Part shown: piece after piece, positions 46,982 to 55,484 of the stretch
Numbering within the stretch: position 1 is the first letter of the stretch
Layout: each line of letters opens with the position of its first letter
From: Saprospiraceae bacterium
Lineage (GTDB): Bacteria > Bacteroidota > Bacteroidia > Chitinophagales > Saprospiraceae
DNA length: 64,000 nucleotides
Assembly (NCBI GenBank): GCA_022841345.1
Contig: JALHRR010000003.1
Span: 1 to 64,000, forward strand
Reading direction: 5' to 3'
Notes under the pieces: generated by a model
Told to the model about the DNA's origin: nothing
What the model saw: only the letters and a program-made list of their open reading frames with translations
The model's database searches: none
Made by a program: the position numbers and the translations under genes

Positions 46982-48517
46982 CTACAGCTCCTTCCTCAAC
47001 CTCGCCACAGATACTCCCAGCTGCTCCCTATACTTAGCGACAGTGCGTCGGGCGATGGTGTATCCTTTTTCCTGGAGCATTTCTTTTAGGTCCTCGTCAG
47101 ACAGCGGCTTTTGTTTGTCTTCTTCTGAGATGATATCGGAGAGAATTTTTTTGACTTCAGTGGTACTTACTTCGTCACCATCCTGAGTCTGAAGACTTTC
47201 TGAGAAAAATTCTTTGAGACGTTTGGTGCCAAACTCGGTCTGAACAAATTTGCTGTTGGCTACCCGGGAGACAGTAGAAATATCAAGTCCCGTAACATCA
47301 GCAATGTCTTTCAAAATCATAGGCTTCAACTTTCGGGTATCACCAGTTACAAAGTATTCATATTGAAATTGCATGATGGCATACATGGTCTTATACATGG
47401 TACTTTGCCGCTTCTGTATAGCATCTATGAACCATCTTGCTGAATCAATTTTTTGCTTAATAAACAGAACTGCCTCTCTTTCTTTACGGCTCATCCTGTT
47501 TCCTTCTTCCCTGTTTCTGGAATAAGAGCGAAGCATGTCACGATAATGATCACTGACACGGAGTTCGGGGGCATTTCTTGAATTGAGCGTCAATTCAAGT
47601 TCACCATCTCTATTTTGGATAATAAAATCAGGAATCACATAATTGGAGCCATCAGATCCGCCGGAAGTATAACCACTGGCGGGTTTTGGATTCAGTTTTA
47701 TAATGACTTCAATGACTTCCCTGAGCTCTTCTTCGTCCATTTCGAGTTGACGCATCAACTTGGCAAAGTGCTTTTTGGAAAATTCATCAAAATGATCTCT
47801 GATGATAGCGCAGGCTTTCCGTAAAATTTCTAAGTCTTCTGTTGCCTCTGTTTGATCCTGCTCGATTTTTGTATAAAGCTGCAATAGCAGACATTCTTGC
47901 AAATCACGTGCACCTACACCCGCAGGTTCGAGCTTGTGAACAAATTTAAGCATCTCCATGACTTCATGAGGCTCGACTATCATGCTTTTGGAAAACATGA
48001 GGTCATCAATTACAGCGAGTGGATCTCTTCTCAAATATCCGTCTTCATCTATACTGCCAATCAATTGCTCCAGAATCGCAATGGAGCGCTCGTCCTGTAT
48101 ATTAAAAAGTCCAATTTGTCTTTCAAGATATTCATGAAAACTATTTTCCATCACCATCGGAACCTGCTGTTGTTCCTCTTCATATTTGTTATTATCCATG
48201 GCATTGTAGGAGCCCGGATCATCTTCTATATATTCATTGATATAATCATCCAGATCAAAACCATCATCAGGATCACGAGTATCTTCATCATCACCAAAAG
48301 ATTCTTCATCACTTTCTGCAGGTGCATCATCATCCTGATCTTCATTAAAGTCCATTTCATCTTCCTCCGCTCCTTCTTCAAGAGCCGGATTGGCCTCCAG
48401 TTCTTCCTTGATTCTTTGATCAAGGCTGGCTGTAGGAATCTGCAGTAGTTTCATCAGCTGTATTTGCTGAGGAGATAGCTTTTGCAGTAATTTTTGACTT
48501 AACTGTTGTTTGATCAT
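46982..48517 (-). CDS. rpoN: RNA polymerase sigma-54 factor
   Basis: A 511-residue sigma-54. Region I (KLSPQQIQLMKLLQIPTASL, LEANPALEEG) interacts with bacterial enhancer-binding ATPases; region II is the long acidic stretch ~50-125; region III carries the core-binding and HTH parts; the RpoN box near the C-terminus reads ARRTVAKYREQLGV. It directs transcription from -24/-12 promoters that need AAA+ activators. No activator gene is in the window. A well-formed housekeeping promoter is at 48563-48592. Confidence 0.96.
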   Translation of the reverse strand: MIKQQLSQKLLQKLSPQQIQLMKLLQIPTASLDQRIKEELEANPALEEGAEEDEMDFNEDQDDDAPAESDEESFGDDEDTRDPDDGFDLDDYINEYIEDDPGSYNAMDNNKYEEEQQQVPMVMENSFHEYLERQIGLFNIQDERSIAILEQLIGSIDEDGYLRRDPLAVIDDLMFSKSMIVEPHEVMEMLKFVHKLEPAGVGARDLQECLLLQLYTKIEQDQTEATEDLEILRKACAIIRDHFDEFSKKHFAKLMRQLEMDEEELREVIEVIIKLNPKPASGYTSGGSDGSNYVIPDFIIQNRDGELELTLNSRNAPELRVSDHYRDMLRSYSRNREEGNRMSRKEREAVLFIKQKIDSARWFIDAIQKRQSTMYKTMYAIMQFQYEYFVTGDTRKLKPMILKDIADVTGLDISTVSRVANSKFVQTEFGTKRLKEFFSESLQTQDGDEVSTTEVKKILSDIISEEDKQKPLSDEDLKEMLQEKGYTIARRTVAKYREQLGVSVARLRKEL

Positions 48518-48562
48518 ATGAATACCTGAGCATTACACCCCTTCTGAGTGCGTAACACATTG

Positions 48563-48592
48563 CAAATTTATCTAATATATTTTTCTATCAAA
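48563..48592 (-). promoter_or_regulatory. Promoter of rpoN (TTTG-N18-TAAATTTG)
   Basis: On the minus strand TTTG (48592-48589), 18 nt, then TAAATTTG (48570-48563): full matches to both Bacteroidota promoter elements, 46 bp upstream of the rpoN ATG. Confidence 0.65.
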
Positions 48593-48685
48593 ATTAATTT
48601 TTAGTCCGGGCTATTTTCTTTTTATTTGATCTCTCAAATTCCGGGCTGATTTTGTCCCTTTTTCTTTAACGCAAAATACTCAAAA

Positions 48686-50470
48686 ATGACTATACCTGAA
48701 AGAATCCAATCACTAAGAAATTGGATGAAATCTCACAGTCTGGACGCCATCGTCATACCCAGCGGGGATCCTCACAAAAGTGAGTACGTTGCGGAGCACT
48801 GGAAAATGAGAATTTGGATTGCCGGATTTACCGGTTCAGCGGGCACTGTCATCATCACTCAGGATCATGTCGGGCTTTGGACAGACTCCAGATATTTTTT
48901 GCAGGCAGAGGAAGAATTAAAGGAATCCGGGGGAGTTTTGCATAAATTGACGCTTCAGGGAGGCTCAGATCATGTCGAATGGCTGGCAAATGAATTACCT
49001 GAAGGAAGTGTAGTGGGCATCGATGGATATTTATTTTCTTCTTCTGAAGTCAAAAGCATGGAGAGGATTTTAAATGAAAAAAATATAAGTCTGAATGTAA
49101 GTGCGGATCCATTTGCAGAAATATGGAAAGACAGACCTTCTCTTCCGAAAGAGTCTATTTTTGAAATCAGTGCTGATATAGTTGGTCGTGATCGTTCACA
49201 CAGAATTGCAGATCTGGAATCTGCATTGAAGGCAAAAGGTGCAAAAGGAATGTTGCTTACTGCGCTGGATGAGATCGCCTGGCTTTTAAATCTGCGTGGC
49301 AGGGATGTGGAATGCAATCCTGTGTTTATTGCTTATGCAGTCTGGGATGGAACTCATATGTTTTTATTTACTGATCCGGACAAGATCAATGATGAATTGA
49401 AAGGCATTCTGCAAGGATCTGACATCTTCATTGAACCATATGAATCCATTAATACTTTCCTGCAAAATTTGCCAACGGATCTTCCGATTCTTGTGGATGC
49501 AGGTAAGACCTCTCATGCACTTTGTGAATTGCTGAAGTCCCATAATATTATCTGGGGGGATTCGCCCATTACCATGCAAAAGGCAGTGAAAAATGCTACA
49601 GAGCAACAGCATATCCGTCATGTGATGGTAAAGGATGGAGTGGCTTTACTGAGAGCTTACAGGTGGCTGGAAGAAACGCTTACACACAGAGAAGTTTCGG
49701 AGGCGGAGTTTGCAGCCCAGATTGCGCACAGCAGAAGTCTGATGCCGGGTTATTTTGGCGAAAGCTTCAATGCGATCATCGGCTATCAGTCAAATGGCGC
49801 TATTATACACTACAAACCTGATGAAGAGACTTCTTCCATGATTCGTCCTGAAGGAATGTTACTCGTGGATTCCGGAGGGCAGTATTTGGACGGAACAACT
49901 GACACTACCCGTACTCATCATCTGAGTACACCCACCGCTGAACAAAAACTGCATTATACACTTGTCCTGCAAGGGCATATTTCACTGGCAATGGCAGTAT
50001 TTCCGGAAGGAACAAAAGGTATTCAACTAGACCTGCTGGCCAGACAACACCTTTGGCACCGTCAGTTGAATTTTGGTCACGGCACGGGACACGGCGTCGG
50101 ATTTTTTATGAATGTGCATGAGCCGCCTCAAGGATTTGTTGCTTCTCTAAATGAGCGCGGTACTACTGCCCACGAACCGGGCATGTTGAGCTCTAATGAA
50201 CCCGGATTCTATGTCAATGGATCTTACGGAATCCGGATTGAAAATTTGGTCCTTTGTCAGCAAGCCGGAGAATCGACATTTGGCAAGTTTAATAAATTTG
50301 AAACGGTCACGCTTTTCCCGATAGACACCAATCTTATCCAGGTCGATTTAATGAGCCCCGCAGAAAAGAAATGGCTGAATGATTACCATGTAAAAGTGAT
50401 GCAATTCCTTGGCCCTCATCTGGAAATGCAGGAAAGGGAATGGCTGGAGAAGAAGTGTCAGCCGATATAG
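48686..50470 (+). CDS. M24 family Xaa-Pro aminopeptidase (aminopeptidase P type)
   Basis: A 594-residue, three-domain aminopeptidase P similar in length to the eukaryotic-type APP rather than the ~440-residue E. coli PepP. Two creatinase-like N-terminal domains (LDAIVIPSGDPHKSEYVAEHW; DEIAWLLNLRGRDVECNP) precede the catalytic pita-bread domain: metal ligands in LLVDSGGQYLDGTTDTTRTH (two Asp), FGHGTGHGVGFFMNVHEPP (His), SNEPGFYV (Glu) and YGIRIENLVL (Glu). It removes an N-terminal residue preceding proline. No signal peptide, so it is cytoplasmic. Hairpin-array DNA follows the stop. Confidence 0.92.
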   Translation: MTIPERIQSLRNWMKSHSLDAIVIPSGDPHKSEYVAEHWKMRIWIAGFTGSAGTVIITQDHVGLWTDSRYFLQAEEELKESGGVLHKLTLQGGSDHVEWLANELPEGSVVGIDGYLFSSSEVKSMERILNEKNISLNVSADPFAEIWKDRPSLPKESIFEISADIVGRDRSHRIADLESALKAKGAKGMLLTALDEIAWLLNLRGRDVECNPVFIAYAVWDGTHMFLFTDPDKINDELKGILQGSDIFIEPYESINTFLQNLPTDLPILVDAGKTSHALCELLKSHNIIWGDSPITMQKAVKNATEQQHIRHVMVKDGVALLRAYRWLEETLTHREVSEAEFAAQIAHSRSLMPGYFGESFNAIIGYQSNGAIIHYKPDEETSSMIRPEGMLLVDSGGQYLDGTTDTTRTHHLSTPTAEQKLHYTLVLQGHISLAMAVFPEGTKGIQLDLLARQHLWHRQLNFGHGTGHGVGFFMNVHEPPQGFVASLNERGTTAHEPGMLSSNEPGFYVNGSYGIRIENLVLCQQAGESTFGKFNKFETVTLFPIDTNLIQVDLMSPAEKKWLNDYHVKVMQFLGPHLEMQEREWLEKKCQPI

Positions 50471-50507
50471 AGGGCAGTTTGTTTGGGGTTCCTATTGTAG
50501 ATTTGTC

Positions 50508-50690
50508 GTAGCGAGGTGATAGCGAGGTTCACTGCGTTCACTCGCTACAAGTGTCTTGCTGCGCCTACGGCTTGCAAGGTGATGGTTCGACAAGCTCACC
50601 ACAAGTGTTTCTTCTTGGCTTCGCCGCGAAGAAGTGATGTCTTGCAACTTTTTTCTGCTACGCTTCAAAAGTTGCAAGGTGATGTGCGGT
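50508..50690 (+). repeat. Hairpin array C with GTGATGTC/GGTGATG connectors
   Basis: Successive modules: stem AGCGAG 50521-50526/50541-50546; CTTGC 50555-50559/50574-50578; a degenerate module 50584-50600; CTTCTT 50611-50616/50629-50634; and a perfect 12-bp stem CTTGCAACTTTT 50641-50652/50667-50678 with 14-nt loop ttctgctacgcttc. Connectors are GGTGATGG (50578), GTGATGTC (50634) and GGTGATGTG (50678), with degenerate GTGTC at 50551. The stems share no sequence with each other. Confidence 0.87.
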
Positions 50691-50821
50691 CGGAGCCCGC
50701 GGTTGGGTTCATAGTTTGAGTGTGGGTTTGTAGGGGTGGTATTGTCCCGTTACTCACCAAGCAAACCTAAAAACAAGACCTATCACTCTAACAGACTCTC
50801 ACCCAAGACCCACCACCCTAT

Positions 50822-50948
50822 TGCAAGCTCCGCTTGCACATCACCTTTTTGTTTTCAAAGCGAAGCTGCAGAAAACAAAAAGACATCACCTTCCGAAGCG
50901 TAGCTGAAGGAAGACATCACCCCGGCGCAGCGCAGCCGGGACATCACA
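50822..50948 (-). repeat. Hairpin array D, inverted relative to array C
   Basis: On the plus strand: TGCAAGC/GCTTGCA (50822-50828/50832-50838), CTTTTTGTTTTC/GAAAACAAAAAG (50845-50856/50871-50882, 14-nt loop), CTTCC/GGAAG (50890-50894/50909-50913, 14-nt loop) and CCCGGC/GCCGGG (50921-50926/50935-50940, 8-nt loop). They are separated by CATCACC and GACATCACC, the reverse complement of the array C connector. The spacer between C and D (50691-50821) has no gene. Confidence 0.87.
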
Positions 50949-51060
50949 TTCTCACGAGTCAACCGATACATGACACCAATACAAACAGCAGCTTGAAGCG
51001 GCAGTTTGCTAATCGCTAATTGTTAGTTGCAAAAAAAAGCCACACCCAGCTGTTTCCACA

Positions 51061-51288
51061 CACTCCACCCACAATTCATCCCGTGAGCTGAGCGAACCAC
51101 ATCCCGCAGCCGCGCGAAGCAAGCGGCTGCAGCACACGGCGCGAAGCGACACACACGATCTCTACTTGGATCCCTCAGGCGCAGCCTACCTCTACTCTGG
51201 CTGTTCCATCCAATTACCATAGCTGCGTGGTAACACACGATCTCTACTCTTATCCCGCAGGCGCAGCCTACCTCCACCCGGCTGTTCC
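51061..51288. repeat. GC-rich hairpin and two ~56-bp direct repeats upstream of scpA
   Basis: A perfect 8-bp stem GCAGCCGC/GCGGCTGC (51106-51113/51123-51130) with a 9-nt loop is followed by two related units, 51151-51207 and 51233-51288, each beginning ACACACGATCTCTACT, carrying CAGGCGCAGCCTACCT and ending in GGCTGTTCC. This continues the repeat-rich spacer between the aminopeptidase gene and scpA. The remaining bases to 51353 hold a near-promoter TATCTTTA around 51335. Confidence 0.75.
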
Positions 51289-51353
51289 TAACCTTCTCAC
51301 CAACTAAACTCCTACACCCGATTACAACAAAAGATTATCTTTACGAAGAATTC

Positions 51354-52103
51354 ATGCCATTTCAAATCAAAATACCCGTATTTGAAGGTCCATTCGACCT
51401 GCTGCTTTTCTTCATTGAGAGAGATGAACTCGATATTTACAATATTCCGATTGCCAAAATCACAGCAGATTTTCTCGATTATATCAGGCAGATGGAGCTG
51501 ATGAATATTGATCTGGCATCTGAGTTTATCGTCGTTGCAGCGACTTTGATGAAGATTAAAGCGAGAATGCTTCTTCCCAGAAAAGAACTGGACGAACATC
51601 AGCAGGAGATAGATCCCAGAGATGAACTGACACGGAAGTTGGTTGAGTACAGAAAATACAGGGAAGTTATTGATGAACTGGCAGAAATGGAAGCGGAACG
51701 AGCGAAGAAATTTGCCCGGGGAAATGTAACAGCAGAGCTGAAAGTACTCACCCAGAAAGCAATGCTGGACGCGGAATGGGAATCTCTGACACTATATGGA
51801 TTACTGAAAGCATTTGAGAAAGTCATGAATCGTTTTCAAGAAGATCAGTCCAAAACAGTGCATCAGATACGTCAATATGAGTATTCAATTCAGGGGCAAC
51901 AGGATTATATTCTGGAGAAAGTACAGCCAGGGATGAAAGCTGATTTTGCGCTCCTATTTGAACATCTGGAAAACAGAATTCATGCAATTATCACTTTCCT
52001 GGCGCTCCTGGAATTGCTCAATCTGCAAATGATACACATCATCCAGGGAGAAGGGACCAATAATTTTTGGGTAACTTCAGTGGAGAATGAGGCAGCTTTA
52101 TAA
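51354..52103 (+). CDS. scpA: Segregation and condensation protein A
   Basis: A 249-residue kleisin subunit of the SMC-ScpAB condensin. The N-terminal domain FQIKIPVFEGPFDLLLFFIERDELDIYNIPIAKIT binds the SMC neck, AAT-like VVAATLMKIKARMLLPRKEL is the conserved core, and the C-terminal winged-helix region (AIITFLALLELLNLQMIHI) binds the SMC head. It organises and segregates the chromosome. scpB and smc are not adjacent. It is isolated between two repeat-rich spacers. Confidence 0.94.
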   Translation: MPFQIKIPVFEGPFDLLLFFIERDELDIYNIPIAKITADFLDYIRQMELMNIDLASEFIVVAATLMKIKARMLLPRKELDEHQQEIDPRDELTRKLVEYRKYREVIDELAEMEAERAKKFARGNVTAELKVLTQKAMLDAEWESLTLYGLLKAFEKVMNRFQEDQSKTVHQIRQYEYSIQGQQDYILEKVQPGMKADFALLFEHLENRIHAIITFLALLELLNLQMIHIIQGEGTNNFWVTSVENEAAL

Positions 52104-52163
52104 TTTATGTATCTAAGCTCCAATTTTGAGATTTTATAAAAAGTGAAGATTTACCGTGATTAA

Positions 52164-52466
52164 GAGTAGGTTCCCACCTTGTAGAATAAGCCGTAAAAAA
52201 TGGTTTTGAGTGAAGCGACCAAGGCTGGTCCCCAAAGCATTGGGGATGAGCAATAGGTAAAGCTTTGAAGTTATAGAGATTGCCTGAGATCAATAAGCAG
52301 GGACAGCAAATGCCACGGCGAGTTTGGCAGACTTAGCGAAGCGAAAGCGCATTTTCCCCCAAAGCTTTGGGGGCCAGTGGGCGGCTTTTTTTTGTCTTTT
52401 TTTTGGCTGTTGAAAAAAAAGAAAAGCCCGACCGGCTTGAGGTCAATTAGAAGTTATTAATTCCAA
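52164..52466 (+). repeat. Copy 3 (divergent) of the ~287-bp noncoding element
   Basis: It begins GAGTAGGTTCCCACCTTG and ends AATTCCAA like the other two copies. Its 3' hairpin uses different bases but keeps pairing: TCTTTTTTTT (52395-52404) with AAAAAAAAGA (52413-52422) around an 8-nt loop, again inside GGGC/GCCC. Two CCCCAAAG-type palindromes (near 52231 and 52356) are inserted where copies 1 and 2 have other sequence. The rest of the 549-bp spacer is AT-rich. Confidence 0.85.
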
Positions 52467-52624
52467 TTGATTCTAATTAAATGGACATAAGTTACTTTTT
52501 TGATCTTAATACTCGAATCATTCATATCAACAATGATCATGAACCGGATGAGAGTTAATATTGTCAAATTCATTCAAACTTATATAGAAAAGCATCTCCT
52601 GAACGTTTAGGGGCTAATATTTCT

Positions 52625-52632
52625 TAGATTTG
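52625..52632 (+). promoter_or_regulatory. Promoter element TAGATTTG upstream of the DUF6089 gene
   Basis: A full TAnnTTTG match 20 bp upstream of ATG 52653; the -33 region is weak (TTTA). Confidence 0.45.
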
Positions 52633-52652
52633 CATTGTCATAAAAAGGGTAT

Positions 52653-53474
52653 ATGAGGATTTTTATTATTGTTGCAGGCTTATTGATCTGTTTCTTACCA
52701 CTGAAAGCTCAGAGAGGCTGGGAATTGGGAGCATGGGCAGGAGTCAGTTATTACTTCGGAGATTTGAATACTACATTCAATCTTTCCAGACCGGGTCCTG
52801 CAGGAGGTGCAGCAGCAAGATTTAATTTCAACAATCGGCTTGCTGCCAAATTTGACCTGAATTATGGCAGGATTTCAGCGGACGATCAGTTTTCAAAAAA
52901 TGATTTTGAGCGTGCCAGGAATCTGAGCTTCAGCTCTAATATATTCGAATTTTCCGGTCAGTTTGAGTTCAACTTCATGCCATATATTCATGGCTCAGAC
53001 GATTTCCCATTCACCCCATATTTGTTCGGAGGTCTAAGTGTATTTTACTTTAATCCGAAAGCTGTCTATGAAGGAGAATCCTATGCTTTGAGAGACATGG
53101 GTACCGAAGGACAGTTTACCGGCAATGAATATTTTCTTGTTCAGCCGGCATTAGTATATGGTGGTGGGGTAAAGTTTGATCTTAATGATGTTTGGTCTGT
53201 GAATGTCGAGATTTCTGCCAGAAGGCTTTTTACTGATTATCTGGATGATGTCAGTGGATTATATGCGGACAAAGATGAGATTCTGGCCATCAGAGGACCG
53301 ATAGCCCTGGAATTATCAGACAGATCCACCCTTGAAGATCGTGAATTATTCCAGATAGGTCAGCCCGGCAGACAAAGGGGAAATGCAAAAGACAGAGATT
53401 CATTCAACTTTATCAAACTGGGCTTTATGTATTATTTTGGCTATTTGCCTTGTCCTGAAATTTCTTCTTTCTAG
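52653..53474 (+). CDS. DUF6089-type outer-membrane beta-barrel protein
   Basis: A 273-residue exported protein (signal peptide ending PLKAQ) whose mature start RGWELGAWAGVSYYFGDLNT is characteristic of the Bacteroidota DUF6089 family. Alternating strands (AARFNFNNRLAAKFDLNYG, FTPYLFGGLSVFYFNP, VNVEISARRLFTDYLDDVSG) and the C-terminal FIKLGFMYYFGYLPCPEIS fit an OmpA-like 8-strand barrel. The exact role is unknown. It is followed after 3 bp by a YjbQ-type gene, so an operon is likely although no functional link is evident. Confidence 0.85.
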   Translation: MRIFIIVAGLLICFLPLKAQRGWELGAWAGVSYYFGDLNTTFNLSRPGPAGGAAARFNFNNRLAAKFDLNYGRISADDQFSKNDFERARNLSFSSNIFEFSGQFEFNFMPYIHGSDDFPFTPYLFGGLSVFYFNPKAVYEGESYALRDMGTEGQFTGNEYFLVQPALVYGGGVKFDLNDVWSVNVEISARRLFTDYLDDVSGLYADKDEILAIRGPIALELSDRSTLEDRELFQIGQPGRQRGNAKDRDSFNFIKLGFMYYFGYLPCPEISSF

Positions 53475-53477
53475 TCT

Positions 53478-53888
53478 ATGGTCAGGCATTTCCATATTGA
53501 ATTGCCCGCATTTGGAAGAGGATTTCATTTGATAACTGATTTGGTTTTAAATCAAATCCCCTCACTGCCAGATTCTGGTGTGATGCAAATATTTATCCAG
53601 CATACATCGGCAGGATTGAGTATCAATGAAGCCGCAGATCCAGATGTAAGACATGATTTTCAATTGTTCTTCCATCATCTCGCTCCGGAGAATCTTCCGG
53701 GAATTATACATACGGAAGAAGGACCGGATGATATGCCGGCTCATGTGTTGGCTGCCTTAATGGGTAGCTCAGTACACATACCAATCATCAACGGGCAGCT
53801 TGCACTTGGTCGTTGGCAGGGCATCTTCCTGGGTGAATTCAGGGCCGGTCGTCGAAAGAGGGTTGTTATAATTACAATTATTGAGTAG
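53478..53888 (+). CDS. YjbQ family protein (UPF0047, secondary thiamine-phosphate synthase type)
   Basis: A 136-residue protein of the YjbQ/UPF0047 family: FIQHTSAGLSINEAADPDVR is the signature with the conserved His and Asp, and ALMGSSVHIPIINGQLALG and WQGIFLGEFRAGRRKRVVI complete the fold. Some members have a weak thiamine-phosphate synthase activity, but the physiological role is not settled. It lies 3 bp after the DUF6089 gene. Confidence 0.9.
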   Translation: MVRHFHIELPAFGRGFHLITDLVLNQIPSLPDSGVMQIFIQHTSAGLSINEAADPDVRHDFQLFFHHLAPENLPGIIHTEEGPDDMPAHVLAALMGSSVHIPIINGQLALGRWQGIFLGEFRAGRRKRVVIITIIE

Positions 53889-53925
53889 TTCTGTTTAATT
53901 TTAGACTTTTAAACTTAGCTATTAT

Positions 53926-55464
53926 ATGAGTAATCCTATCAGCGGTGCCTTAATTAAGAGTGGTCTGAGGATTAGCAGAAAAGTGAATCCTAATAGTTTA
54001 GACCCTTTTCTATCACAAGAACGTACCTTATACAATTTATTAAATAAAGCCTCCAATACAGCTTTTGGAAGACATTTTCAATTTAATAAGATCCTGAATA
54101 ACAGGGATTTAATGGGGGCATTCTCTGATAGTGTTCCTATATATGAATATGATAGTATTTATGCTGAATGGTGGAGCCGGTCTCTGGCAGGTGAAGACAA
54201 CGTAACCTGGAAAGGTACCGTTCCTTATTATGCATTGAGTTCAGGGACCACAGGAGCTCCCAGCAAATTCATACCTATTACCAATGATATGATCCGCTCC
54301 ATGCGGACTACAGGAATCAAAATGTACTCAGGTCTGACATTTTCTGACCTTCCCATCAAGACTTACTCGAAACATATGGTCATGCTGGGAGGCAATACCA
54401 AGTTGAATCAGGGAAATGGCTATTTATATGGTGATCTGAGTGGTATTTTGGTACAGAAATTGCCTGTCTGGCTCACCAACAGATATAAACCGGGACTGAA
54501 AATTGCAAGCATCAAAGATTATCATGAAAAAATGCTTGCTATCGCTAAAGAAGCCCCGAAATGGGACATTGGGTTCATCTCCGGTATCCCTTCCTGGATT
54601 CAAATGATGCTGGAATACATACTGGAGTATAACAGAATAGACAATATCCATCAGATCTGGCCCAATCTTCAGGTATATGCTCATGGCGGTACAGCTTTCA
54701 ATCCTTATAAGGGAGGCATACAGAAATTAATGGGTAAACCAGTCTTGTTTCTGGATTCTTACCTGGCGTCAGAAGGGTTTATCGGGTATCAAAGTAAAAT
54801 GGATGCTCCCGGTATGGAACTCAATTTTAATTGTGGGCTGTATTTTGAATTCATTCCATTTAATCAGGAAAATTTTGACGCTCAGGGAAATTTGCTTCCG
54901 GGAGTTAAAACTATTACAATAGACCAGGTGGAAGAAAATGTAAATTATGCAATCCTGTTGAGTACTTGTGCAGGGGCCTGGAGGTATCTGATCGGCGACA
55001 CAGTCAAATTTATCGATAAAGCAAATTCACAGATCATCATTACAGGCAGAACCAAGCATTTTTTGAGTATTTGTTCGGAACATTTGTCTGTTGATAATAT
55101 GAATGAAGCGATCAAGACTGTTCAGAAAAATCTGAATATCAATATCAGAGAGTTCACCGTGAGTGGTGTAAAAGCTAATACACATTACATGCATAAATGG
55201 TATGTAAGTTCAGAGCCAGTTGTCTTCAATTCACGTATCATTTGTGAGGAGCTGGACAGACAGTTGAAATTACTGAATGACGATTATTCTGCCACCAGAA
55301 AGGCTGTATTGGATCATCCACAATTGGTAGCACTTCCACCAAAAGTATTTTATGACTATATGGCTTCTATTGGTAAAATAGGAGGCCAGGCAAAATTCCC
55401 CAGGGTCATGCAGGAAAAGCAATTTGCCGAATGGGAGGCATTTGTTCAAAACTATCCCCTATAA
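53926..55464 (+). CDS. GH3-family acyl-adenylate-forming protein
   Basis: A 512-residue member of the GH3 auxin-responsive promoter family. Motif 1 of the adenylating fold is YYALSSGTTGAPSKFIP, followed by the family motifs YAHGGTAFNPY, YLASEGFIGYQ, GAWRYLIGDTVKFID and IITGRTKHFLSICSEHLS. In plants GH3 enzymes conjugate amino acids to hormones through acyl-AMP; bacterial members, common in Bacteroidota, have no established substrate. It lies upstream of a LysE-type exporter in the same direction, 20 bp apart, so a synthesise-and-export link is conceivable but unproven. Confidence 0.9.
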   Translation: MSNPISGALIKSGLRISRKVNPNSLDPFLSQERTLYNLLNKASNTAFGRHFQFNKILNNRDLMGAFSDSVPIYEYDSIYAEWWSRSLAGEDNVTWKGTVPYYALSSGTTGAPSKFIPITNDMIRSMRTTGIKMYSGLTFSDLPIKTYSKHMVMLGGNTKLNQGNGYLYGDLSGILVQKLPVWLTNRYKPGLKIASIKDYHEKMLAIAKEAPKWDIGFISGIPSWIQMMLEYILEYNRIDNIHQIWPNLQVYAHGGTAFNPYKGGIQKLMGKPVLFLDSYLASEGFIGYQSKMDAPGMELNFNCGLYFEFIPFNQENFDAQGNLLPGVKTITIDQVEENVNYAILLSTCAGAWRYLIGDTVKFIDKANSQIIITGRTKHFLSICSEHLSVDNMNEAIKTVQKNLNINIREFTVSGVKANTHYMHKWYVSSEPVVFNSRIICEELDRQLKLLNDDYSATRKAVLDHPQLVALPPKVFYDYMASIGKIGGQAKFPRVMQEKQFAEWEAFVQNYPL

Positions 55465-55484
55465 TTTTATAAAAGCAATATCAA

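Noticed and set aside
46982-48517. Search for sigma-54 type -24/-12 promoters for genes in the window
   Set aside because: No convincing TGGCAC-N5-TTGCA match was noticed upstream of the genes examined, so no sigma-54 target is claimed here.
50584-50600. GGTTCGA motif as a tRNA T-arm
   Set aside because: No acceptor, D or anticodon arms can be folded around it; it belongs to a degenerate hairpin module of array C.
50508-50948. Hairpin arrays as CRISPR
   Set aside because: The constant part is only 8-9 nt, the variable parts are self-complementary and of unequal length, and no cas gene is in the window.
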